NCBI GenBank assembly: GCA_003996215.1 | Contig: QJPP01003123.1 | Coordinates: 186,001-250,000 of the forward strand | Direction: 5' to 3' | Origin: Jaltomata sinuosa | Taxonomy: Eukaryota > Streptophyta > Magnoliopsida > Solanales > Solanaceae | DNA: 64,000 bases | In this document: positions 23,267 to 35,850 of the stretch, in pieces | How the letters are laid out: every line of letters begins with the position of its first letter | How positions within the stretch are numbered: position 1 is the stretch's first letter | The notes under the pieces: generated by a model | What the model saw: the letters and a program-made list of their open reading frames with translations, nothing else | Told to the model about the DNA's origin: nothing | Databases searched by the model: none | Position numbers and translations under genes: made by a program

Positions 23267-24785
23267 TCACTGGGTGCTCAAGAAATATATAACTCCCTTC
23301 AACATGTAGCTATCAGCATCCTTCTATACTATAGGAGGGATACCAGGCATCTGTAGAGTAATAATCTTGGAAAAGCAATCCAAGACTACATGGTAGTGAT
23401 ACAACCATTCAGATAATGCCTGCAAATCTTCAATGTAAAGACTACCATTGCTAACTCCAAGTCATAAGTGGGGTAGTTCCTTTCATGAACCTTCAACTGT
23501 CTAGAAGCATAAGTAATAACCCGGCCATGCTGCATCAATATACAAACCAAACCAACATAAGAATCATCACAATACACAATAAACCCCTAACCCTTGACCA
23601 GAGGAGTAAGAATCAGAGTTGAACTCAATAAGGCCTTAAGCTTCAAAAAGCTCGCCTCACACTCATCAGACCATTGGAAAGCGACATTCTTCTAAGTCAA
23701 TGGAGATACTATAAAAGAAATCCCCTCCACAAACCACCTGTAGTAACTTGCCAACCTGATGAAACTGCGAAGCTCAGTAGGAGAAATAGGCCTAGCCCAA
23801 TCAGAAAGTTCAACAATCTTCGTCGAATCCACCATAATCCCATCCTTAGACACCACGTACCTTAATAATGCCACAAACTCTAGCCAAAACTCACACATAG
23901 TGAATTTGACATATAACTGATGGTCTCGTAAGGTCTGAAGTATAACTCTCAGATGTTGCTAATGCTCCTCTCTAATCATTGAATAAACCATAATGTCGTT
24001 GATGAACACAATAACTAAGGAATCCAAGTAGGCTCTAAACACATAGTTCATCAACTCCATAAATATTGTTGGGGCATTGGTTAACCAAAAAAACATGACC
24101 AGGAACTCATAATGGATGTATTGAGTCCTAAATTCATTCTTTGGGATGTCTGCTGCCCCAATCCTTCATTTATGATAACCGGACCTCAAGTCTATCTTAG
24201 AGAACACCACTGCACCCTATAGCTGGTCAAATAGATCATCAATATGCGGCATCGGATACGTGTTCTTGACAGTCACCTTATTCAACTGCATATAGTCAAT
24301 TCACTTATGCATGGACCCATCCTTATTCTTCACAAACAGAACCAGAGCACCTTATAGAGATACACTATGCCTGATGAACCCTCTACTCAACAAATCTTGG
24401 AGCTGATCCTTAAGCTCTCTCAACTCGGTTGGTGCTATCGAATATGGCAGAATAGAAATAGACTGAGTACCTGGCTCAACCTTAATCCCAAAATCGATAT
24501 CATCATCAGGAGAAAGACCCAGCAGATCAGAAAGAAACACATCCGAATCCTTGCAAACCACAGAGACTGACTTAAGTAAAGGTGTGGTGGAACTAGTATC
24601 ACAGATGTAAGCAAGATATGCTAAGCACCCCTTTCCAACCAATCGCTGGGTGCTCAAGAAATATATAACTCCCTTCAACATATAGCTATCAGCATCCTTC
24701 TATACTATAAGAGGGATTCCAGGCATCTGTAGAGTAATAATCTTGGAAAAGCAATCCAAGACTACATGGTAGTGATACAACCATT
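22033..24785. repeat. 1,377-bp tandem duplication of C RT-RNase H segment
   Basis: CAGATAATGCCTGCAAATCT starts at 22,033 and again at 23,410. Both units end GTAGTGATACAACCATT (23,409 and 24,785). The units differ by about 2-3% by eye and by one base in length (a T run near 22,953). The joint carries a CCAT microhomology: ACCATT at the unit end, GCCATA before the unit start. Confidence 0.95.
23386..24681 (-). pseudogene. C RNase H and reverse transcriptase, second copy
   Basis: It repeats the same fragment: MYCDDSYVGLVCILMQ (Ala to Asp change after YCD), MCEFWLEFVALLRYVVSKDG at 23,840-23,898, and the protease-RT linker at 24,352-24,681. The RT active site near 23,997 reads FIND instead of FIDD, so this copy has lost a catalytic aspartate that copy 1 keeps. 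Confidence 0.8.
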
Positions 24786-25104
24786 CCATGCCTAAAATAA
24801 CATCAAAATCAACCATATCTAGCACAACTAGGTCTACTCACGTGTCATACCCTAGAATAGTCACCACACAAGCTCGGTATACATGATCTACTACTAAAGA
24901 ATCTCCTACTGGGGTATCTATATGCAAAGGCACTGGCAATAACTTATAAGTAGACTCAAGACGGGTAACATAATAAGCAGATATATAAGAGAATGTAGAC
25001 CCTGAATCAAACAAAGCATAATCTAACTGATGACAAACACAAATCGTACCTGTGATGACAGAATTTGAAGCCTCAGCCTCTGGATGGCCCATAAATGCAT
25101 ACAT
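24786..25104 (-). pseudogene. C aspartic protease, partly open
   Basis: The minus-strand frame at 24,838-25,104 contains ALFDSGSTFSYISAYYV, with an intact D-S-G-S-T active site, and continues through TPVGDSLVVDHVYRACVVTI to a stop in GYDT. The protease would release gag and pol proteins from the polyprotein. It joins the linker at the edge of the second duplicated unit. Confidence 0.75.
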
Positions 25105-26566
25105 ATGACTCTGACCACCTGATCTACCAGACTGAGGCCCACCTCAAGTACCCTGAGGACCACCTCTACTACCTTGTGCACCACCTCTAGCCGATGATAC
25201 TGGAGCCCTGGGGGCCTGAACTGGTTGATCATGTCATTTATAGTGTTGCATTGAAGGACAATCCGTAGAAAAGTTCCCTATCTCGCAAGACTTATAAAAC
25301 CCCCAGCCAACTATACCCTGCTATGACGACTCAGCTGAATCAAAATGACCACCACGGCCTGTAGACCTAGAATGAGCACCTCCTAAAGTCTGAACCATAC
25401 TTTGTCTACCCTTCCCCTCGGTAATCTGTAATGCCTTCTAAATAGGCTAGCTCGGCTAGAAGTGCTACTAATGTTGACCCCTACCAAAGTAGCCTCCACC
25501 TCATATTTGTGAGCCACTGTAACTGCCCTGATGGCAGAGCCTCTTAATGCTGCCCTCTTGGGCCTCACGAAGTATGCCCTTAATAGTGCAGGTATGATCC
25601 ACCACCTCTAAGAAGGACTAGCCTAACTCTGCCATACCCTTAGTAGCCAAACGGAGCTGTACAGTCAAACTTCTGACAAAGATATGCATCTTCTCATGCT
25701 CCGTAGGCAGAATTATGGTGGCATGCCTAGACAGCTTATGGAAATAGACCTCGTACTTTGAGATAGACATGGAGCCCTACTCCAACCTGGAGAACTCATC
25801 CATCAATCACTCTCTCAAGATGCATGGTACATACTTCTTTAAGAATATTACGGAGAACTTTGCCTAAGTAGGTGGAGGTGACTCGATTGGTCTGCAAGCT
25901 ATATAAGACTCCACCACTATTTTGCTGGACCATCCAATTGAAACACGGTGTAATCTTCTCTATGAGACTCGGCCAACCTAAGGTTATGAAACCTCTCTTG
26001 GAAACTAGTCAGAAACTCGTGTGCATCCTCCCTAGGAGAACCAGAAAATATCAGGGGACCCAACCTCAGAAACCTACCAAGCATCTTCTTCTCCTCAAAA
26101 GTTATAATAGTCCTAGCTGGAATAGGTGACTCAACAGTAGAAACTGGCAATACCTCTAATTGGGGAGCCACAGTAGCACGCTGTTCTCCTGAACCTTATG
26201 TCACTGCCTTGGTTGAAGTCTAAGGCTCATCTCTGACATGAGAAGCAATCGAAGTACCGGGAAAAGCTGTTAGTTGTGACAAACCCTCAAGAAACCCAAG
26301 CAGGAGAACCAATGTATCTTATACCATTGGAGTAGCCATGTAACCTGCTAGATGTTGGGCTGGCTCCACACCCTCCAGCTCATAATGCACCTCCTAAACC
26401 TCAAGTTCTGGCTTCGACAGTGATAACCTAGTCTGGGCTTGAGCTGGCGATGCAGCCCATCCCCTACCTCGATCTCTAGGTCAACCTCTACCCATCCTCT
26501 ATCTAGGGCTCTAACTGTAAGTGCAGGGGTCTTATCCTCACCTGTCGCTAATCTCATCTGGACCAT
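25105..26566 (-). pseudogene. C gag, heavily broken
   Basis: The start is probably the ATG at 26,566 (MVQMRLATGEDKTPALTVRA), followed by a degraded Arg/Gly-rich segment. The pre-capsid segment IFSGSPREDAHEFLTSFQER lies at 25,917-26,171. The capsid region 25,560-25,870 has many stops. The zinc knuckle near 25,240-25,300 reads KSCEIGNFSTDC, missing the first Cys and with Asn in place of His. Frames change several times. Confidence 0.7.
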
Positions 26567-26760
26567 CTGAGAAAGAGTGAAACAAAAGATACTTAGAGGT
26601 TGATAAAGTCAAGGACGCACGATAAGAAATCAAACAAGATAAAATCTCTCCTAAGAATGCCCTATAGCCTCTCACAGATAGGATATAAACATCATTATAC
26701 GGATCCACAAGACTTTACTATACACTTTGCTCTTGTACGGGAGAGATTGATGAACCTAGA

Positions 26761-26772
26761 GCTCTGATACCA
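26761..26772 (-). other. C primer-binding site
   Basis: GCTCTGATACCA reads TGGTATCAGAGC on the minus strand, an exact complement of the 3' end of initiator-Met tRNA. It lies 3 nt inside the 5' LTR. Confidence 0.9.
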
Positions 26773-27905
26773 CTCTGTCATGACCCAAATGTGGGGTTGC
26801 GATGGCACCTACCTAACCCCCTGGTAGGCAAGCCAACCCAAGAATGCAGAAGTACAGTAAAACAATCAAATAAGGAAATAGAAAAGAAAAACATAAAGAA
26901 ACAGGGTCCAATAGTATATATGCATACCAATAATATAAAATTATACATAATTAGACCTAAAATGAGTAGGAAGATGAGTATATACAAGGACCAATCCCAG
27001 ATCTAGTGTCATCGGTACAAGAGCATCTAAAGTACTGAGTAAAGCTATACAACATGTACTATCTATCCAAAATATAAAATATTAACAGAAGAGTAGATAG
27101 AAAGTAGTAAAGGATCTCCAAACGCTAGGAACCCACCGCGATCCAAATAACAGGTGGCCACGAACGACTGGAGGGTCAGTGGGGGTGATTCGTACTAGGT
27201 GTTGCATCAGAAAAAGATGTAGAGTGCAGTATGAGCACCATAATAATTGGGTACCCAATAGGCATCATAGGCCGACCGAGCTCAAAAATATAATATATGT
27301 TATAAGATGCAAAAAAGTAAACTAGCTACATATATCCACCTAAATCTACTGATCGGAGTCATAAACCCAACAAATAGTGAAGATAATAAATACAAAAGCA
27401 CTCTAAGTACACATAGGAAATTCAATGAAATGCATCGTGAGATGCTATGATGCAGTATATGGCCAATGCAAAAAATAAAAACCCAATATCTGGTACCCCA
27501 AGCATCCGAAATGTAACCTTGAGCTTATTAACATATGCATAAAAGTAAAACCCAAATATGTGCTCCTCGAGTTGCCCGAAATTATGCCTCAGACTCATCT
27601 ACATAAAAGTAAATAAAGAAAAGGTCCAGAAACATCCCTCAGACAAGCATAGCAATGGTACTTTTCTTTCTTTTAAAAACCAGTGGTTAAGTAAAAATCT
27701 CATGTTTGAATCAAAAATCTCATATTTCCATCACTTCCAAACCATTTTCCATGCAATGCAATATGAGATATGATGCCAAATGCAGGGAATATCAAATCAA
27801 ATAGGGTAAAACACCTTCCAAACAAGATAACTGACCTGGAACTCAGTTCGATCCATGTTATGGCCTAGGGCCCAAAGATACACAAATACGAAAATAAATG
27901 GGCAG

Positions 27906-29290
27906 TGATAAGTTGGTATTCTACCTACTTATTTAGCTTTTAATCTTATGCTTTTTCTAGTATAAAGTGGATAAATACTGCAATTGACATGGAATACTTT
28001 TATTTTACAGGTTCCTATGTTTAGAAGTGTTCGGGAAAGATTTGAGTGAAAATAAGTCGAGATGGAGTAAAAAGGGACTGCTGACCACTGACATCAAGTT
28101 GTTCATCACAACTATGAGAGTAAGGTCACGTGACCATGATGCATAGGAAAATAATACCACATGACCGTGAGAGTAAAGCCTTATGACCGCGTGAAGGAAG
28201 AAGTTAAAGCCACGTGACCATGAGGTTGAAATCACGCGACTGCGTGGAAGAAAGTCATAGAACCTCGCGATCGCGAGGCACATGTACGTGACCGCAATGA
28301 AGACATCATCAGCTACAGGACAGATTTGGAAATTCCCACTTTTGGCAACCCTAATTCACATAAACACACTTCCCAGCCATTTTGGAAAGCATCTTTGGCA
28401 AATTTCACAACTCTTGACAAGATTGAAGAGCAAGTTCATCATTCTACACCATAGGAGTGAAGATTTAGATGATCCATATTGTAAAATCTTTTGTTTCCAT
28501 TCTTCAACTCTTGTTCTTAATTGCTAATTTATAGGTATAATTGTTGATTTCAGATTTGTGTTTTGTATTAGAGATAATACTAAATTTAGGTATTTAATTC
28601 TTATCTTGTTCTTTCTCTTGATTTATCATGTGGGTCTGTTCAATCTTCCATGCTTTAATCTTATAGTTGATGGTTGGAAATATTGACTTAGCATACTAAT
28701 TGTGTTCTTGCTTGAAAGAGAAATTCCTCAATTTGGGAAGGTTTAATTGTGGGAATTTAGGGTTTCCACTCTAGATCAAGGTGAGAGATAATTTGGTTGC
28801 CAAAAACTCCCATCTAAGAGTTGCGGTTAGAAATAGCCCAACTTAGCCAAGTTAATTTGTTGGTTATTGCTCACTAGTGGTGATTTGAGAGAACCCATGA
28901 GGATAGTTGCTTGATTGGTTGAAAGACAGTTGAGTATACCTTTAGCCAAGACTACCCATGTGTAAATTGGGTTCAAATTTTGTGAATTGAATTCCTATTC
29001 CTAATTCTCCCTTGTTGTCCTTGCTTGGTGAAAGCAAGGTGTAAGCCATTGATCATATCTATCCTTTATTTGATTTTCTTTTATCTTTTGTTTTTAGTTT
29101 AAACCCTCCCTATTGTTATATTTTATTTTTGCTCTTTGAACTCCATTAAGTTGCTTGGATTCTTTATTAGCTTTATCGCGATTACATTATTCTCCGTGGG
29201 ATCGACCCCGACTCTCATCGGGAATATAAATGTGTTTTGCTTAACGATCGCCGATACCTCCACTTTGAAGAGTACGTTTGAGCGTTATCA
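27906..29290 (+). mobile_element. Solo LTR I (Athila/Tat-like), plus strand
   Basis: It begins TGATAAGTTGGTATTC and ends GAGCGTTATCA (terminal TGATAA/TTATCA), 1,385 bp, and interrupts the C LTR between 'gggcag' and 'ggtgaaaac'. The expected duplication is GGCAG/GGTGA, three transitions apart, so it is only supported by comparison with the other LTR. Near the end GATCGACCCCGACTCTCATC is a phrase typical of Athila/Tat LTR ends. It contains no gene. It is the only plus-strand element in the window and the same family as H. Confidence 0.8.
28095..28310. repeat. CACGTGAC/CGCG palindrome array in solo LTR I
   Basis: Five to six diverged units of a (C)ACGTGACC-GAGAGTAAAG type with CACGCGACTGCGTGG. 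They peak in the 16-bp perfect palindrome CCTCGCGATCGCGAGG at 28,263-28,278. CACGTG is also the plant G-box core, but no regulation is shown. Confidence 0.7.
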
Positions 29291-30137
29291 GGTGAAAACA
29301 GAAATAAAGCAAAAAATCAAGTAAAAGCACCTACTCTGCCTATAAAACTTTCCTAAATCATTCTAAGGATTCTAGGCTATCCACAATAATTCTACAAGCT
29401 CCTATACTAAGGATAAACATGGTAGTACTATTCTACAGTCCCATAAATAGCCAAAAAAAGTAGAAAATAGGATTTAAGCTTAATTATAACATAAAACCTA
29501 GCCTAACATTCAAGCAACTCATAACATATAAAATCTAACTAAGCCAAGTCTAAGATAAATAAACTATAACCTACCACAGGGCTAAACAACAAGCATGAAC
29601 CATCACTGCGTATGCCTTCCCCTTCCAAATTGCCTCAAAACGCTGCCACACTATCAAGAATATAATTCAGGTGTCAAGACGAGAAGAATGACACCCATAT
29701 TGATATATGAAAATTCAGGTCAAAAATCAGGTCAGAAAATGACCCTCGCAGCCTGCATAATGAAATAGAAAAAAAATTCATAATTATGTTCGCAGCGGGT
29801 TTATAAAACTATGCCCAAAATTTGGGCGCAAACGAGACTCATTTTGGGGCCCAAAACAGCCCCAAAGTCAACTTTGATCAAGAAATTTTAAATAAGGAGT
29901 TAACGGAAATTTAAATGGAATGTAACATGAATTAGTGACAGAAAAGAAAAAGGGAATCAGAAGGAACTTACCAGAATGTAAGAGGATGAAAACTCACCTT
30001 AAGCCAGCTCTTAGAAGATCTAAACAAAATGGAGGATTTCAGAAAGTTGGAGATGAAAATGAAGTTGAAATATATATATAGGTACGGGGCACAGGCCTAT
30101 GCGCACGCGGCCAGGCCACCACGCATGCGACCGTCAT

Positions 30138-32232
30138 TGTCATAACTTAAGGCTACCCCTTAGACGTAACGCTGGACCTGGGACTGCAAGTGCCCCAATT
30201 TAACCCTTGGTCATAGCATAACTCAGATAATTATAAGACAACATAGCGGAAGTATAATTAAGAAGTTAGGAAACCCAATTCATATATGATAAAGTCCAGA
30301 TGAAACATAATTCGAAAGAGAGACTTGAATACTGTCTATGTCTTAAAAGCCTCTACATATGACATGAGGAGTTATTGGTATAAGACCCCAGCTAACTCTA
30401 GATATTGTAAGGACGATAATAATCTTAACTCAAGAATCGATCCTCGGGAGATAAGAACTCACCAACACTAGTTGAATGACATGTGATCTCTAGCCATGTG
30501 TCTGAGGAAGGAAACCTAAATATGCATCATCAAGAGGATGCAGCACAAAATATGCGTCAGTACTATAGGATGTACTGAATATGTGAGATATGCAAAATCT
30601 GAAGTAAACATGCTAGGTATGCTATAACAAACTGATATCATGCTATAATGGTAAAACTGTAATGTAAATGACTCAATGCAATATCATTAGCTAAAAACAT
30701 AATCATAAGTAATAAGTCTGAAATTTGAGCAAGAGTCAAATACATTTTTAAAAGATGAAACTGTTTCTGTGAGAGGTTCTCTAACCGATATAGACGATGT
30801 CAGCTACATGGAATCCGATGTATCTACCCTATCTAGAGAACCCAATATACCTTGCCAGGGTATAGAGGCATGACTATGGCATGATGACTAATTCTAATGC
30901 CCAACATAGGGGACTTATGAACCTACGAGGGCACGTAATTCTCGGACTAAAGGTACTCCTACCCCATCTAACTTGATGCTAAATACAACTCTCAAAAACA
31001 TACATATAGCTTATATAATACTAGGGCATATGTGATGCCAAAACTGATCATAACTAATGACATATCTGATGTCAAATTTGTTTGTAAAGCATAAGGACAT
31101 ATCTGATGTCATGCCAATTTCAAATCATAAGTCTTAAAGCTTAACATAGCCATAATTCAAAACATACTTTTCTTTCTAAATTCATAGCTTAAAGAATTAG
31201 GCATGCAATTTCATAAATACATAAGGTCATGTTATCTAAACATGCCAATTTTCACTTGAAAACATGCAATTCATTGGAATAATGCTAAAAATCATCTTTA
31301 ATGCATGGGATTTTGAAATCAACTAAGGAACTTAAAATAAATCATAGATAAGTGATGATAACCCATGAATTGATGCTTTAAAACTCAACCCATAAGTTTT
31401 TCCCAATTTGGGTAAGAACCCTAATTTCATAACTTGAAAGATAAAAGCAAAAGTTTGGGGTTTGGGCACAAGGGTGAAAGGATCCCTTGTTGAATACCCA
31501 CATATCTGATTGAATCTTGCTAGATCTAGGGTGAAGAGAAATGGAGACTTGAACTTGGAGTTGATGAAGTTCTTTTCCCCTTTTGGTAGATGAATGAGTA
31601 ATAATGAGAGACTTAGGCTAATAGGAGTAAAAATCCTACTAAAAGTGGTCAAAACGACCTCACTTAAGAGTTAAAAGGGTGGGTAGTTACAAAAATACCC
31701 CTAGGAATAAATTAGAGAAAAGCTGTTAAAAATTTAGTTTTAGGGATCACGGGTGCAATCCACGAGCCATAGACCAAACCATGACTCTGGTTTCCACTCC
31801 TGGTACCTGGCCTAAATGTTCAGCTGCAGATATAGTTCTATGAGTCAACAATGGTCCGTAGAATTAACTACGATCCGTAGACCCATTCATAGTTCCTAGA
31901 GAAATAGGTAGACCTCAGATCAAGTTCCATGAGTGAACAGTATGGTCCATAGAATGAACTACGATCTGTAGAACCCACTCGTGGTTCTTAGGGAAATAGT
32001 CAGTCCTAAGGTTTGATTCCACGAGTCAATAGGATGGTCTGTAGAATGAACTATAGTTCATACAATCCACTCATGGTTCTCAAACCAGAGGCTGATCTTA
32101 GAGACTTAAACAACGAGTTAATTCCACGGCTCATGGTTCAAACCACGACCCGTAGTTTGGACTCGTAATTCCTGGAAAGTTAAAATTTTCAGAGATTCTA
32201 AGTTTAAAAGTTTCAAATTCCGGGGTGTTACA
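30138..32232 (-). repeat. D 3' LTR
   Basis: It starts TGTCATAACTTAAGG and ends CCGGGGTGTTACA, 2,095 bp. A word block of CCACGAG/CGTGG-like units occupies 31,740-32,170. No TATA box as clear as in C or F is visible; CACTTTTAGTAGG near 31,640 is a weak candidate. No gene. Confidence 0.9.
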
Positions 32233-32523
32233 ATATCTCCCTCTTGGGATCATTCCTCCTCGAATGAAGACTAAGCAAGGAAAACTGGAGAGAAAACATC
32301 CCAACCAAGCAACAAAACATGAAAACTGAAGAACAAATATGAGAACAAACTTTTTATCTTAAAACATGACTGAACTAACATCGAAAAACATGAATGCATG
32401 CTAGGACCATGAAGAAACTGATGAACTAGAACCGGACCGACATACTAGGGAGAAATCTATTACCTCAAGCTGAAACTGAATCGGAAGGAAAGAGATGAGG
32501 GTACTTGGGTCTCATGGCTGCTT

Positions 32524-33760
32524 CTACTTCCCAAGTAGCTCCACTAACTGATTTCTCCAAAGGACCTTTACCGAAGCGACTTCTTTGTTTCTCAACCTCT
32601 GAATCTGACGATCAAGGATATCTATGGTAACTTCCTCATATGTAAGTCTATCCTTCACATTCACATCCTCTAAAGGAATAATCAAGGTCGGGTCACCAAC
32701 ACACTTCTTCAACAAGGAAACATGGAAAACTGGATCAACCATTTCTAAATTTTTTGGCAACTCCAACTCATAAGCAACACTACAAACTCTCCTTTAAATT
32801 TGATAAGAACCTGCATAACAGGGACTAAGCTTCCCTTTCTTACCAAATCTCATCACACCCTTCATGGGTGACACCTTCAGAAATACCCAATAATCAACCT
32901 CAAACTCCAACTCACTTCTCCTCACATCGGCATATGATTTCTGTTGACTCTGAGCGGTCTTCAACCTTTACCTAATGATTTGAACCTTCTCCATAGTCTC
33001 ATGAACCGAATCTGGACCAATTAAAGCTGCCTCACCTACCTCAAACCAACCAACAAGAGATCTACACCTCTGCCCATAAAGTGACTCATAAGGAGCCATT
33101 TGTATGCTAGAATAGAAGTTGTTGTTGTAGACAAACTCGATAAGAGGTAAGTGATCATCCCAACTACCTTTGAAAAATATCACACAATCTCTCAACATGT
33201 TCTCCAAGGTCTACATAGTATGCTCGGCATGGCCATCCATCTATGGGTGAAAAGTTGTGCTAAGCTTAACTTGAGCGCCAAGGCCTTTCTGAAATGATCT
33301 CTAAAACTGAGATGTAAACTGAGTACCCCTGTCTAAAATGATAGACAAATGAACACCATGCAATCTGACTATCTCCCAAATGTAGAGTTTGACATAATCA
33401 TCTGCTGAATCCATAGTCTTGACAACCAAGAAGTGGGCTGATTTAGTCATCTTGTCAATAATCACCCAAATAGAATCATGTTGTCTGCGAGTACGAGGCA
33501 AACCTGTAATGAAATCCATATTGATCACTTCCTACTTCCAAGTAGGAAGATCAATATCCTGAGTCATACCACTCAGTCGCTAATGCTCTACCTTTACTTG
33601 CTGACAGTTGGGACACATAGCCATAAAACCTGCTATGTCCCTCTTCATGCCATTCCACCAATAGACTTCCCATAGGTCACGCTACAACTTGGTGGCACTA
33701 GGGTGAATAGAATACCTGGAGCTATAAGCCCCTATCAAAATCCACTATCTCAACCCATCT
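32524..33760 (-). pseudogene. D integrase and chromodomain, broken
   Basis: On the minus strand: zinc-binding segment with CPNCQQVKVEH near 33,590-33,640, and core MDFITGLP...WVIIDKMTKSAHFLVV (33,301-33,528), with the catalytic Asp of MDF and of LDRGTQFTSQF present. The catalytic Glu is preserved in a mutated DGHAEH near 33,225. LRDCVIFFKGSWDDHLPLIE is at 32,968-33,207, and the chromodomain ILDRQIQRLRNKEVASVKVL with WRNQLVE is at 32,524-32,766. All these pieces lie in one reading frame, broken by stops such as those at 33,301 and 32,968. Chromodomains of this type are thought to direct insertion to heterochromatin. Confidence 0.85.
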
Positions 33761-33999
33761 ATGTTAGGAACACACAATCGACCCTTATATCGAAGCACAC
33801 CATCTCCCCATTGGGAGAAAACCTCTACCCTTTGCTGATGGACTACACCCTTCAGCTGGTGAAAAATAGGATCACTATCTTGCTTTTCTTTCACTTCAGC
33901 TACCAAAGATGATTTTGACTCATTCTGTGCAATAACACCACCATCTGTTGAATCCATAAAGCAAACTCCCAATCGAGCAAGTCGATGAACATCCTTGGC

Positions 34000-35240
34000 C
34001 AACTCCTTCTTACCGTCCTCAACCTAAGACACACTACCCATAGACAATCTACTAAGTGCATCTGCCACAACATTGGCCTTACCCGGATGGTAAAGCACAC
34101 TCATGTCATAATCCTTAAAAATCTCAAGCCATCTCTGTTGACGAAGATTCAGTTCCTTTTGAGTGAACACATATTGAAGACTCTTATGATCGGTGAACAC
34201 ATCCACATGAACACCATTCAAGTAGTGTCTCCAAATTTTCAAAGTAAAAACCACGGCCTCTAACTCAATATCGTGAGTAGGATAGTTCTTCTCATGAATC
34301 TTAAGCTATCTAGAAGCATAAGCAATCACCTTGCCATGATGCATCAAAACACAACCTAAACCAATCCTAGAAGCATCACAATACACACCAAAGTCATCTG
34401 AGCCCTCGATTAGGGTCAACACTGGGGCTGTGGTCAATCTAATCTTTAATTCTTGAAAGCTCTTATCACATAGATCAGACCACTAAAATTTAACCTTCTT
34501 CTGAGTCAAATGATTCAATGAGGAAGCAATGGAAGAAAACCCTTCCACAGATCTCCTATAGTAACCAGCCAAACCCAAAAAGCTCCTAATATCAGACAGA
34601 GAAGTAGGTCAAGGCCAGTTCTTTACTGCCTCAATCGTTTTAGAATCAACTTAAATACCAGCTCTAGTCATAATATTACCCAAAAAAGTAATAAAAGGCA
34701 TCCAAAACTCACACTTGCTAAACTTAGCAAATAGTTGTCGATCCTTAAGAGTTTGCAACACATCTCTCAAATGGTCTGCATGCTCCTCCTTACTCCAAGA
34801 ATAGATAAGAATATCATCACTGAAAACAATCACAAACATATCCAAATACTATTTGAACACACGGTTCATCATATCCTTAAAGGTTGCAGGAGCATTCGTG
34901 AGTTCAAAATACATGATCAAAAATTCATAATGACCATACCAAGTGCTGAAGGCTGTCTTTGGGATGTCACACCCTCTAACTCTGAGCTGATGATAATCGG
35001 ATCTAAGGTCGATCTTGGAGAAGTAACTGGCACCTTGAAGCTAATCGAACAAGTTATAATTCTAGGAATGGGATACTTATTCTTGATCGTGACCTTGTTC
35101 GACTGATGGAAGTCGATGCACATTCTAAGGGAACCATCTTTCTTTTGCAAGAATATAACTGGAGCACCCCATGGAGAGATGTTGGGTCGAATAAACCTTT
35201 ATCAAAGAGGTCTTTCAACTAATCTTTCAATTTCTTCAGT
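34000..35240 (-). pseudogene. D reverse transcriptase and RNase H, broken
   Basis: RT copies element RNA into DNA; RNase H removes the RNA. RT motif A side is at 34,917-35,150 (KKDGSLRMCIDFHQSNKVTI). The active-site strand is VIVFSDDILIYS at 34,800-34,845, both Asp present, with Ser where Ile/Val is usual. RNase H (34,024-34,420) has YCDAS, HDIELEAVVF, VFTDHKSL and VVADALSR, so all four acidic residues remain. One or more shifts near 34,900 and a stop at 34,651 break it. The piece upstream of 34,900 is in another frame. Confidence 0.85.
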
Positions 35241-35850
35241 TCCACTGGAGCCATCCTATAAGAAGGAATATAGATAGGATTCATACCTGGAAGAAGATTT
35301 ATTCCAAAGTCGATCTCCTGTTCGAGAGGGACTCTGAGAAAATATTCAAGAAACACTTTAGGAAACTCACTCATAATAAGAACTGACTCGAGAGATGGGG
35401 TTTCGGACTCCGTGTCCATCACTTGAATTATATGATAAACATAACCCTTAGAAATCATTTTTCTAGCCTTGAGATAAGATATGAAATGACCCTTCGAGGA
35501 TGGAGGACTACCATGCCACTCTAAGACAGGTTCGTTTGGAAACTTGAAACTAACAACTCGAGTACGACAATCAACTGAGGCATAACATGCATACAACCAA
35601 TCCATACCTAGAATAAAATCAAAATTAGTCATCTCAAACTCTACTAGATCGACTGAAGTGACTCTATGAAGGACTGAGATAGGGCAATTTTGGTAGATTC
35701 TTTTGGCTAGGACTGACTCACCAACAGGAGTAGAAATACAAAAGGGTTCTAAAAGATGTTCAGGGCAAATTTCAAACTTGCAAGCAACATAAGGGGTCAC
35801 AAAAGATAAGGAGGCACTGGGGTCCAATAAAGCATACACATCGAGAGGAA
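35219..35850 (-). pseudogene. D aspartic protease and RT linker
   Basis: A 206-codon open minus-strand stretch, the longest open pol frame in the window. It starts at the protease active site ALLDPSASLSFVTPYVA, where the usual D-x-G-A has lost its Gly. It passes FDFILGMDWLYACYASVDCR and ends in the RT linker GMNPIYIPSYRMAPVELKKL. Confidence 0.8.

Noticed and set aside
22991..24570. Plus-strand open frames across the C RT region (also 43,435-43,737 and 50,452-50,814)
   Set aside because: Antisense shadows of the minus-strand RT and integrase genes.
20265..26566. Possible endogenous plant pararetrovirus because of RT, RNase H and protease
   Set aside because: Paired LTRs, tRNA-Met primer sites, integrase plus chromodomain after RNase H, and 5-bp target duplications identify Ty3/gypsy chromoviruses. 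No movement-protein domain is seen.
28263..28278. CCTCGCGATCGCGAGG as a protein-binding operator
   Set aside because: It is one member of a repeat array in an LTR. No partner gene or regulator is evident, so it is listed only as a repeat.
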